NCBI GenBank assembly: GCA_020055645.1 | Contig: CM034547.1 | Location: forward strand, 12,246,513 to 12,310,512 | DNA from: Tomocerus qinae | Taxonomy: Eukaryota; Arthropoda; Collembola; Entomobryomorpha; Tomoceridae | Direction: 5' to 3' | DNA length: 64,000 nt | Part shown: piece by piece, positions 31,501 through 41,027 of the stretch | Layout: each line of letters opens with the position of its first letter | Numbering within the stretch: position 1 is the stretch's first letter | Translations under genes and position numbers: made by a program | Notes under the pieces: generated by a model | Databases searched by the model: none | Seen by the model: only the letters and a program-made list of their open reading frames with translations | Told to the model about the DNA's origin: nothing

Positions 31501-34500
31501 CTATGCTACTTAACTGCTTACTCCTTAACATGCTAATGTATGCATAGGTCCGTATTTCAAAATAATCGCCATGGCTTTGTTTAGAATATTTTGATAAGTC
31601 ATTGTTTGTCCAACTTAGCCAAAAAGGCTGGAAAACCTACGACTAGGAAAAAATAAATCACAAGTGATCTATTGCATTAAATGTTGCATCTTCAAGTGGC
31701 AATGAAGCGATAACAGTTCGGAAGTTGCTATTTACTATTGTCTCGTTTCTTTCAACCCGCAGCTATATACAAGTATGTTAAAATATAACAATTTCATGAA
31801 AATTGCCACATAAAATTATTTTAAGACTTATTACTTATAATTATTTAAAAATAAATGGTAAGTGTAACTTTCTTTTTGGTAGTGTCAGGAGACTTCTATA
31901 ATTGCACAGTATGCAGAAGACGTATTCCTTACAAAAGTCGTCTTCGGGCAGCTGACAGTGACACAAATAATAATTTAGCTCTACTTACCGAATATGATTT
32001 TTATATGGAAACTGAATTTGGGGAAGAACAAAGCTTTGATCAGGACGGATTCATTTGTGATAAATGTTACCTAAGAATGTTGCAGGGCCATTACCATCTC
32101 ATTGATCCTTTGCCAAAAAAAGAATTTACTGTTCCAGACAATCGTCACCCACGAGTAAAGGTGCTTGAAAATTCTATAATCATTTATCCTGACAGTCAAT
32201 CAACTGTGGATTCACAAGCCTCGACCATTTACGATGATAGCCAGATGGACATTGATGATAATGATTATTACTCTCAAGCCTCCAATAGCTATTCTACGGC
32301 AGAATCCACCGCACCATCAATTTCAGACTCTTGCTTATTTGCTGCACCAAAGTCGGTGGTCAATGTCAAAGTGGCATCAGTTGGTTCTACAGAGAGGTAT
32401 TGCTTTATTTGCAAATCAAAGGACAAGCCAAGGAAAAGAATTCCCAAAAAGGCAATTAAAGATTTTTGGTTTAAGAAGAACATATTAATACCCCTGGACA
32501 ATCGCTGCTGTAATATACATTTTGATGAAAACTACCTATTCAATTCCGAAGCTGAAGAACTAATTATGGCTACTAAAGACTCGATTTCAATGACAGGGGT
32601 CGATGTAAAAAGATTCTTTATGGTCTTCAGAGACAAGTCTTTAAATTCAAGATGTTCAGTCACCTTCGATGAAACGTCTCATTTCACAACATCTGACTAT
32701 AAAACATTGACTGGCCTGTCCAAAGAAAACTTTGACTACTTGTATGAAATAATTGGTTCACAATTAAGAAATAGCACCAACAGAAGTAAACGTGATGCTC
32801 TCGGATTATTCATGATGAAATTAAAAACAAATATATCGCAAGCTGCGTTGGCAATTCTGTTTGGTATTAAGTCACAATCTCGAGTAAGTGAAACCTTTGA
32901 TGCAGTAAGAATCGCTTTGGAAAAAATGTTTGTCCCTCGATTCTTAGGCTACAATCACATATCCAGACAAGAAGCAAAATCGCATCAATCTCGATTCGTG
33001 CACACTCTGTTTGAGGCTTCTGAGGAATCACTTTGCGCAATGGCCGATGGTACTTATCTATTTATTGAAAAGCCTAGTGATCACGAACTTCAGAAAAAAA
33101 CATTTTCAATGCATAAGCATCGAAATCTACTTAAACCATTGCTTATAATGTTCCCAGACGGCTATATACTCAGTTGTGAAGGCCTGTACTATGCCGATGG
33201 CGGAAATAATGATTCGACAATTTTAAACTCTCTAGCTCAGTCAGAAGAAGGATTTTCTTCGTTTTTCCAACCAGATGACTTCTTTATCCTTGATCGTGGT
33301 TTTCGGGACTCTGTTGAATTACTTAATGGAAAAGGAATAAAAACATTTATGCCAAGTTTACTGCAGAAAAAGCAGGCACAGTTCACTACCATTGAATCAA
33401 ATCATTCCAGAAAAGTAACAATGACACGGTGGTTGAATGAAGCTAAGAACGGTCAAGCAAAGAAGTTTAAAATGATGAGCGATGTAATTCCAGTTTCTTA
33501 CATGGCAAAATTAGGATCTCTCTATAAAATAGTTTGCTCTTTGTTAAATGCATTCTCTAAACCTATTTTTCGGGATACGGATGAAAACATCCAATTGGCT
33601 AACAAGGTCATGTTACGAATGACAAAGGAGAATGAACTAAAAAGAAATATTGAAGAAGTGTGGCAGTTAGATAGAAAACGAAGCTGTTGGGTTCCAGCTA
33701 ACAGAAGTGGAGTAGAAGATTTCCCAAAGTTGTCTGAGTTAGAACTGAAAGGAATTACTTTAGGAACATATCAGAAAAACCAAGCGCATCTGTACATCAG
33801 GCGTCATTTGAAAGAAAACTCTGAAGCTGTCATATTTACACATAAGGATGATGACCATCATGACTTGATTAAGGGGAAAATTGAATCGCGTTATACCAAA
33901 GGCAAGGGTCATGATGTATGGATTCAATATGATAAAAGTAAGGAGGGTGAAGATGCAATAGTTGGATACTTTTGTAAGTGTAAGGTTGGTACACGAACAG
34001 TTGGTTGCTGCAGCCACGTTGCAACAATCTTATGGTACTTTGGATTTGCCCGATTTCAAGAAAAGCACAATATTCATTTGTGCATAAAGATTAATCTAAA
34101 ATTGATGCAATCAGACTAATCCCTTAAAATTTATGAATTTAGAGAAATTTTAGTATTTTTCAATTGCATTTACAGGCTATTTTTTAAAATATATCTTCCT
34201 AAGGTCTTAGCATGCATGTTTTACTCTGTATTGACAAAAGTACGTTGTTTCATTGCAGGCAAATAGTAGCATCTGTCCATTTGAAGCCCTTAAGTAAAGA
34301 AGACAAAGATGCCTGGCAAAAAAATCCATCGAGGGTGATATGGAATCCTATAAACCCCAAAGGGGATGGTGAAATTGAGACGTTTAAATCCCTTTCCACA
34401 TCATCGTCTAACAAAACGGAAGAATTCTCTCTGTTATGTATCGAGGTGCCTCCTTTCCCGATTTTATGAATTCTTCGACTACTTAATTATTCAAGGCGAA

Positions 34501-35593
34501 ATAAAAATTATATAAATACATGTCGGCAAAACATGTGAAATTTTTATGTTATTGTCAGGGGTAAAAAATTTTGCGGACGGCGGACATCCTGTAGATAATT
34601 AAATTCGGAAATACTATTTCCTCTATTTTGGATTCCCAACCTGCATTCTGCATGCATGACACAGAATTTTATTGTTTGTTGAAAAGGTACTGCCAAAGAA
34701 TACAACAGAATTTGTGAAAGCATGGAAAGGGCTGAAAACTGATGAAAATAAATACACCTACTTGAATAAACTTCTAATCCATGAGTTGGAAGGGGATGAA
34801 CAAACCAATTCTCCGAGATGCCCGATAGTTACCATTTTTGAAGAAGAAGTCCCTATTCAAATATTTCCTGATATCATAAATGTCCTTCTATCTCTGACCA
34901 ATAAAAATTCTGACGAATTAGATGAACGGATCAACTCGATAAGCTGTTTACGCATTTTAGCGAGTATGTCCGAGAGCAAAAGGTATACCTTATCAAATAC
35001 ACGCATCGTTACTTGCTGCTCATATTTAATGTGTATTTAATAGGATTCTTTACTTAATTACTATATTATTAGTATCAGGGACACATTATAACAGGCTAAG
35101 TTGAATATTATATCATGCACCAAAAGGTTAATCCATTTTGTTTTTGAATCAATAGTGTTTGACCGATTACAATTTGTTGTATGAATTTAATCGAACTTTA
35201 GTGATTACTACATTTACATGTATAATATGTAATGAGTACCTGTTTTCTCGGTTGAGTTCATAAGATAATTGAATAGTTAATTTTACCTGCCAGACAGACA
35301 AGATATCTGCTATATTATAAATGTTATAATATTGTTTACTAAAAGAGCTGTAACCACTTATAAAAGTATATGCCTATAATTTTTATATGTATATAAACAG
35401 AATCTTTATCATTTTTAGATTCCAACTCACGATGAGTTTTTTGTCTGAACAAGATACAGATAAAATACATTTGCTGCTGAAAAATATCAACTTGAAGCTA
35501 AATGTTGTGGAGGAAAAAAATTCATCATATACCCAAGAAAAAGTGTTGAATTTATTGGAAGAAGTGAACAACAAATACAACGGATCCAAATGA
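28516..35593 (+). CDS. CCDC103: CCDC103, dynein arm assembly/attachment factor
   Basis: Four exons: 28516-28742, 34259-34445, 34687-34982 and 35419-35593, in consistent phase, giving 294 residues (human protein 242). The diagnostic match is across the first splice: DAKLRAVHQGTLTYEDFR joins QIVASVHLKPLSKEDK, as in human [28 protein letters not shown]. The third exon, LPKNTTEFVKAWKG onward, aligns with the human TSADFYRDWRR region. An N-terminal coiled coil is followed by the RPAP3-C-like helical domain. The protein binds axonemal microtubules and is needed for outer dynein arm attachment, so it implies cilia or sperm flagella. The start is the ATG in GAAAATGGC; the open frame extends only two codons further. 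The first intron is 5516 bp and contains the SWIM-type transposase-like gene plus short repeats. The last exon is less conserved. Confidence 0.88.
30807..30951 (-). other. Possible orphan exon, antisense in CCDC103 intron 1
   Basis: On the minus strand a 145-base segment is open throughout. It starts after an AG acceptor (GAATTAG) and ends at AAAG before GTTTCT. Its translation begins CKRRKEEAEVDLKAQHAFNL, continues KKAENLWSELDAL and ends near CIPVAKG, giving a charged, helix-prone segment. The KKAENLW text faintly recalls bucentaur/CFDP1 proteins, but no other exon of that family was found nearby. It may be an exon of an unseen gene, a decayed insert, or chance. Confidence 0.2.
31095..31385. 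repeat. Diverged tandem duplication, unit about 177 bp
   Basis: Two stretches, near 31097-31205 and 31273-31384, share order and spacing of short blocks. Each begins GAGTGCAC, has ATCTTACC/TTTTTACC in the middle, and then AGTGTGGATTA followed by TTTTA and an ATTAC/TTATTAC end. Identity is patchy, so an old duplication is inferred. Confidence 0.4.
31415..31448. repeat. Perfect 14-bp inverted repeat with 6-nt loop
   Basis: GAATTCCTTTATGT (31415-31428) and ACATAAAGGAATTC (31435-31448) are exact reverse complements around a 6-base spacer. It lies about 400 bp upstream of the SWIM transposase-like ORF. Confidence 0.8.
31855..34119 (+). CDS. DDE_Tnp_4-type transposase-like protein with C-terminal SWIM zinc finger
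   Basis: A single unbroken frame of 754 codons lies in CCDC103 intron 1 on the host strand. From the N-terminus there is a zinc module with C17-x2-C20 and C68-x2-C71, then an acidic linker. A C2CH module (C183, C186, C219, H222) has roughly THAP-like spacing. A helix-turn-helix of the HTH_Tnp_4 kind follows (LTGLSKENFDYL through FGIKSQSRVSETF). The DDE domain has three candidate catalytic residues: D398 in MADGTY, D480 in LDRGF and E529 in WLNEAKNG. A SWIM finger, CxC (707, 709) then CSH (H721), closes the protein. No flanking inverted repeats were found, so it may be a domesticated gene or an old element that has lost its ends. The annotated ATG overlaps a GTAAGT donor-like string, and an acceptor-like TCAG ends at 31888, so the true N-terminus may come from an upstream exon. 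The stop is 139 bp before CCDC103 exon 2. Confidence 0.82.
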   Translation: MVSVTFFLVVSGDFYNCTVCRRRIPYKSRLRAADSDTNNNLALLTEYDFYMETEFGEEQSFDQDGFICDKCYLRMLQGHYHLIDPLPKKEFTVPDNRHPRVKVLENSIIIYPDSQSTVDSQASTIYDDSQMDIDDNDYYSQASNSYSTAESTAPSISDSCLFAAPKSVVNVKVASVGSTERYCFICKSKDKPRKRIPKKAIKDFWFKKNILIPLDNRCCNIHFDENYLFNSEAEELIMATKDSISMTGVDVKRFFMVFRDKSLNSRCSVTFDETSHFTTSDYKTLTGLSKENFDYLYEIIGSQLRNSTNRSKRDALGLFMMKLKTNISQAALAILFGIKSQSRVSETFDAVRIALEKMFVPRFLGYNHISRQEAKSHQSRFVHTLFEASEESLCAMADGTYLFIEKPSDHELQKKTFSMHKHRNLLKPLLIMFPDGYILSCEGLYYADGGNNDSTILNSLAQSEEGFSSFFQPDDFFILDRGFRDSVELLNGKGIKTFMPSLLQKKQAQFTTIESNHSRKVTMTRWLNEAKNGQAKKFKMMSDVIPVSYMAKLGSLYKIVCSLLNAFSKPIFRDTDENIQLANKVMLRMTKENELKRNIEEVWQLDRKRSCWVPANRSGVEDFPKLSELELKGITLGTYQKNQAHLYIRRHLKENSEAVIFTHKDDDHHDLIKGKIESRYTKGKGHDVWIQYDKSKEGEDAIVGYFCKCKVGTRTVGCCSHVATILWYFGFARFQEKHNIHLCIKINLKLMQSD

Positions 35594-35741
35594 GTAACAT
35601 CTATAAGGATTAGGATAATTGAACCACTGAATTCTTAGATCATTTATTACTTATAGCTTATACTAAAGATACTTATGATTATATTACTACAATTTACTAC
35701 TCCATTAATTACATATTATTAAGATTGTTCGAATCAAAGGA

Positions 35742-35747
35742 AATAAA
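35742..35747 (+). terminator. Candidate poly(A) signal of CCDC103
   Basis: AATAAA about 150 bp after the CCDC103 stop codon. Confidence 0.4.
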
Positions 35748-35759
35748 GAAGGGAAACTG

Positions 35760-37314
35760 CCTAATTCCATTATTATTAGTGTAAAGTTTAAGAGAGCTTT
35801 GACAGAAAACAATCTAAATATAGGATTATGTTTACCCTGAAGAAGTATAATAAACTGTACTTGTACAACTTTATTATATAAATTCATTTACTAGTTTAAT
35901 ACACTTTATGCAAATATAAATGTAATTTTGCTATACTCATTTCTTCAGCCTTTCCTGTAGGTAATCATTTCCCAATTTTATCAATACACTTGCGTTCTGT
36001 TTACTTTGCTGAGCAAGATAATAAATGTAAAGCTTATTTCTGTTACACAGGTACGGCGAAAAGAGCAGGCTAATGCTATTCTATTTGCTGCATGAAGGTA
36101 CACATTATTATAGATTAGAATTCAACAGTGTATTTTCAATATAGTTATGTTGACAGTTGATTAATTTAATTATACGTGGATATTTTTTTAGTTATCATCT
36201 ACAACATTTATCACTATCTTTATTATGCATAGAGGTACATAGCACAACTATCGAAAGCTTCAAATCCTTTTTATAGACCCAGTTTCAATCAACTGCATAA
36301 TATTTTTATCTTTTGTATAATATAGGTACATAGACCTAGGTGGTCCATCCACAATTTGAATAAAGGCATAAATGATGAGAAAAGATTTTTTTGTTTTCAT
36401 TACTTACTATTAGTTAACACTTATTTTGATAGAAGATGGATTGTACTACTTTTCAACTGTTTAGTTAATTGTAGTAGATTTTATTATCACTACGATGTAA
36501 CAGAGTGTAGTTCCAGATGTAATTTTCTTCTTTCTGTCTAAAATATGTAGCAAAAGAATAAAGATAATCATGCATCACTGTTATTAGTCACAACTACATA
36601 TAGCTTAATAAGTGTGTACCATATTACGCATGATTAATATTTAACAGTAATGGATGACTAATGATAGTAAGGAAATACATGCACACAATTATTGTTCTAT
36701 TAAATACCATTTTATAATAAATTTGAAATTGAAATGCGGAAATCCATCAACCTAACATTTTAATTACAAAATGTATAACATTTATATTGCATACTTCTAA
36801 ATCAGCATCGATGAAGATTTGTGAAAAAGCATTGCAAAGTAAAGTTTAAATAATATCCAATTAGAGTAGCAATAGTAATTATTGGTGCCATATTTAATTA
36901 TTAAAGTCAACGCAATTGATTGTTACATTGTATTGTTTCTCTGTTGATTGTATTCATTAGGAAATTGAGAAATAGGTACTTTGTGTAAAAACACATACTT
37001 CACAATCAAAGTAAGTGTGCACCATTTTAAACATTTATGTCATAAAGCATACTAGGTATATCAAAAATTCGAAACGTTATAAAGCAATGCACAACAACTT
37101 TGAAACTCAATTAAGATCAGTGAATTGAATATTATGACTCCGTTCTTACCGGGTGGGCATATATCTTAAATTCCCTCAAAAATTTTAGCCTAATAACAAT
37201 GATGCAAAATGGATTATTTTTAGCATACACAATTTTGAGACCTAATTAAACTCATTTGGTATAATATAATATTGTCTGAAGTAACTTAACATTTCATTGG
37301 TCTGTATGGTTATA
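35760..37314. other. Intergenic region between CCDC103 and DAP1 3' ends
   Basis: About 1.55 kb of AT-rich DNA lies between two convergent genes. No coding or RNA gene was recognised. Confidence 0.6.
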
Positions 37315-37320
37315 TTTATT
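37315..37320 (-). terminator. Candidate poly(A) signal of DAP1
   Basis: AATAAA on the minus strand, about 75 bp after the DAP1 stop codon. Confidence 0.45.
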
Positions 37321-37392
37321 TGGAAAGTCGAGTCAAAACCGGAAGAAATCGAAAACGCCAAAAGACATTTTGGTTAGATCATACCATTGGGA

Positions 37393-37904
37393 TTATTTTC
37401 TAGGTTGGTGAATAATAACTGGCTTCGTCGAGCCTCCTTTGTCGTGAGTTGGCAATGGCTTTTCATGGAATGACTGCACAGCCTCAACTGGAAAATCTGC
37501 ATCACCTCTTTGAGCCGCTCCAGAAATTTTTAAACTGGATTGCTTGGGTGGACTAATCAATCAAAAATCATTTAGATTAATTCAAGGTTAAAGACTGCAT
37601 TTATTATGAAGTATTATCCTTATATAGCAGGAATAGTGATTTGTACCTGGAAGCGACCTTTAGCACATCACCTTCTTCGGGTTTTGGCACGACAGTGTCA
37701 GTCTTCTTGTCCTTCAAGTGTGTCTTATTCTGTACAATACGCATTCCCCCAGCCTTAACTATTTAGCACAATTCAAACAAACAAAATATTAATTCACCCT
37801 AATTTAATTTCTGGACAATACATATGTAAATAATGAATGTTAATTCATGGATTACCTGCAGGAGGATGGGCAGCCAATGTTTCTGGTTTTTCAGGGGATG
37901 ACAT
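37393..37904 (-). CDS. DAP1: Death-associated protein 1 (DAP1) homolog
   Basis: Three coding exons, 37904-37856, 37758-37647 and 37552-37393, give 106 residues against 102 in human. The N-terminus MSSPEKPETLAAHPPAVKAG joins GMRIVQNKTHLKDKK. The third exon has SPPK, ISGAAQRGDADFP, a histidine-containing stretch and the C-terminal QPRK. All of these match human DAP1 (HPPAVKAGGMRIVQ, SPPKPTVFISG, RGDKDFP, QQPRK). DAP1 is a small, proline-rich, mostly disordered TOR target reported to suppress autophagy; that role is known from mammals and only inferred here. Introns are short (97 and 94 bp). An untranslated leader exon probably ends at 38735 and joins an acceptor before 37972. None of these exons is visible to a simple long-ORF scan because each is short. 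Confidence 0.93.
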
Positions 37905-38734
37905 CTTCAAAATTTCAATTTATCGTGGAACAGACAGATTTGATACGATACAATGTACTTCGTTGATTTTGTCTAAAAATGTAATAATTCACATATGATT
38001 TTAAGAATATCAAGCGTTGAATATTAACTTAATCCCACTCAAGGACTAATCAAAATATTTAAGTGCATATATTAATGTGGGATAATGTAAAATCTGTACA
38101 TACAGGCTACGAAAAAACATATACCCAAAAAATCTAAATTCATGAACTAAACTTAGAAAATGAAAATCACAAATCCTAACCTAATATTAGATTTCTACAA
38201 AATGGCATTATTCGAAGCCCGCACATAGTATTCCAAATGCCAGTCATCGAATTATTAATTTTTTCATAAGACAAATACTTCTCTAAAATTTCTGTTTTAA
38301 GACTTCACACGCCAAAACCAAAAACGAACAAAATGCTAGTCTGAATCATGTAGGGATATATATAGCGTCTTAAAAAACAAAATGCGCATTAGAATTGTTA
38401 TCGAATAAAAATGAATAAGCATTGTCATTATTATTTGGAGAAAAGTCCATTAAAAATTGAAGACGTACTATCAACTATACTATAAATCTACCAGCTACAC
38501 TTTACTGACCATTGTAAATATTATGCCATATGTTTGAGTGAACACGACACGAATACTACCATGGTTCAAGTTCAATATGCAATGTCATTTCTTGGGGCTT
38601 TGATAAAATGACCACCATTATATGCACTATATTCTAATTTTCATTTCGTACATAAAGCATGCTTTTTCAGAGTAAAAATGTAATGGACAATTTTGTTCTT
38701 TAGTTTAGTTTTAAAGTATCGAATTCAGACTTAC

Positions 38735-38910
38735 CCGAGATCAGAGACACCGTTTTGTAGTGGATAATAGTATTTTTGATGTTTGAGCAATGGAGAAGAG
38801 TCCTTCTTCGAATGAATACTGCGGAACAGTGTGAGGAGATAAAGACAACGACTATCTTTGCGATGATGACTCTGTAGTAATCTGAAACTGGAGTGAACAC
38901 CGCACCGTGC
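38735..38910 (-). other. Probable 5' untranslated exon of DAP1
   Basis: On the minus strand this stretch ends CTCGG before GTAAGTCTG, a strong donor. A matching acceptor (TTTTTAG) lies at 37973-37975, leaving a 68-base leader before the DAP1 ATG. The 5' end is a guess; transcript data would settle it. Confidence 0.45.
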
Positions 38911-40399
38911 GTATTTGTAGCCTGCCTGTTAGTTGGAAGCGTATAGTTTTTGCTGTGTTTTAGGACGATACATAAGAGATTAGAGATGCTATAAAAAGCA
39001 TGAGTTTGCTATGTGAGATATACTCTGTGCTTGTGTAATGTAAAATGTAATGTTGCAAGTTGTAGGCAGTCTCAAACTAAAACTGCACTGCAGTTTCTGT
39101 TTTGCCAACTGCTGCGTAGATTTTGCTTAGGCCTATATGTATATTACTACTATATTCTTTTGTTTATATGCTTTATATTATATGCATGCAATTTTTCAAC
39201 ATCACTTTATCTTACCTCTAGGTACAATATTTTACTATTATTTTCTTTGTTTCATGCAGCAAAAATAATAATATCTCTCTGTAATAACTTAAATATACAG
39301 TATATATGTATTTTTGCAAATGAACGAAATGCAACAGAAGAGAGTGAGTCAATGTCAAGGTCAGCTTTGCCAATGGTAATCGATTTTACCATTGTGTTGC
39401 TATAATATTATATGCAGGTATGCATGATGTGTATGTCGTATGTGTATAAAAAGCAAGGGCCAGTAGACCTCCCACTTGTCTTGTGGCCTTCATGTAGGTA
39501 TACTTATGCATATCTCATTATTATGCAAAAATGAACATAGAATACATTTAATAAACACTGATAAAATTATATTTAAACCTTTTTTATATTAAATTAAAAA
39601 TTACTAAGCTTAATATCATAAGCACATCATGTTAAATAATATCATTTATTCACTTCGATAAATTCTAAATTAAAAAGTGCATAAGATAAATTTATGTACT
39701 TTCTCACTCCAAAAAATTGTTGTTACAATCAAATTAAGATGTACCATGTAATGTTATAGCCAGTACAGCACTATCTGCCAATATTTTGTATCATTTGTCA
39801 ATTTCAGTGTACACTAATAATTTGTTTGTCTACTGGTCATAATTTTCAGCATATGAAGAATTTTTACTATGTAGGTATACTGGAATGCCAATTTTACCAT
39901 TTTACCAAATATAAATGGACTGCATACAAACGTATGGATTTTAAAGAGAGAAGAAAATTTAAGAATATGCAAAATGCAAATCCTAATTAATGATCATGAA
40001 AATAGTGGAGAAAACTTTTAATGAATAACATAATAAGACAAGCAAACCAAAGTCAATACTTTTAGGCTTCGGATTTTTAAGTATCACTAACAGAATAGAG
40101 ACTACATTTTTTCTCTGTTTAAAATAAATAAATGAATGTCTAAAAACCTATACGAACAAACTTTCATTTGAGAAAGAGAAAATAGCTTTCTCTTGCTATT
40201 GCTTTCTCTTAATATTTCTTGGATAATAAAAATGAAGTGATTAAATTTTATCTCAGGACTAAATATATATAGTGCGAATTGCGAAATGGGAAAGCGGGAC
40301 GTTTCAATATTCATTTTAATGAAATGTGAATTGAATTCTACAAATCAACAGGCAACATTAATCTTCACTTCTCGTGTGTGTCAAAGTTCAAACAAAAGG
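38911..40399. other. Divergent intergenic region between DAP1 and TRAPPC12
   Basis: About 1.5 kb between two genes that point away from each other. Nothing coding was recognised. A GAGAAAA/TTTCTC inverted repeat lies at 40176-40192. Confidence 0.5.
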
Positions 40400-40475
40400 T
40401 GACCTGTACCCTTCCTGCCTGCTGACAAAAGATCACCGTTTCCTTTCCGAGCATACCTAGGGGTGATCGAAGCCG
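40400..40475 (+). other. Probable 5' untranslated exon of TRAPPC12
   Basis: This GC-richer stretch ends AAGCCG before GTAAGTTA, a good donor at 40476. The next acceptor in frame with the gene is TTTTGCAG ending at 40995, 32 bases before the chosen ATG. The 5' limit is approximate. Confidence 0.45.
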
Positions 40476-41027
40476 GTAAGTTAAAATGTTATGTGTAGCT
40501 AGCTAATCTTGAATGATTGACGATACGATGATCAATGATAAAAATTCTCAAAAAACTAGTAAAATTCATGAACTAATACTCAAAACGAAATTCTTAATTT
40601 TTTGTCTTAAAATCCGCTAAGACGCAGCTATGTATGATTATGTATTGAACATTAAATTGTGGACCGTGCGTGCAATAAATATTACTGATTAAACAATAAT
40701 AATTAAGATATAATTTCCTTCTTGTACTTTGTACTTGTTTGATTTGCTGCTTGAATTCACGTAATAGGTCAATAGCTAGCGTGTCCCTTATATTGACAGC
40801 AAAGCAACTTATCTGCTGATGTAAGGCCCTGGAATTCTAAATATTCAACAATAATTTGGAGGAGTGCGAAGAAAGTGGATTGAATATCATCAAGTCAGCA
40901 ATTTCTTTTTTGTCCTGCTCAGAATTATTTCATTTGTTTTTACATTTTATTTCAACAAGTGCATTACTATAATGATATTACATTCTATTTTGCAGTTGAC
41001 CAAAAAAATTTTGATCCTCCTGTGAGA

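Noticed and set aside
33760..34017. Minus-strand frames inside the SWIM transposase-like gene (also 32289-32501)
   Set aside because: Antisense shadows with no resemblance to known proteins.
34120..34258. Right terminal inverted repeat for the SWIM element
   Set aside because: I compared this stretch with 30960-31854 in reverse complement and saw no convincing match.
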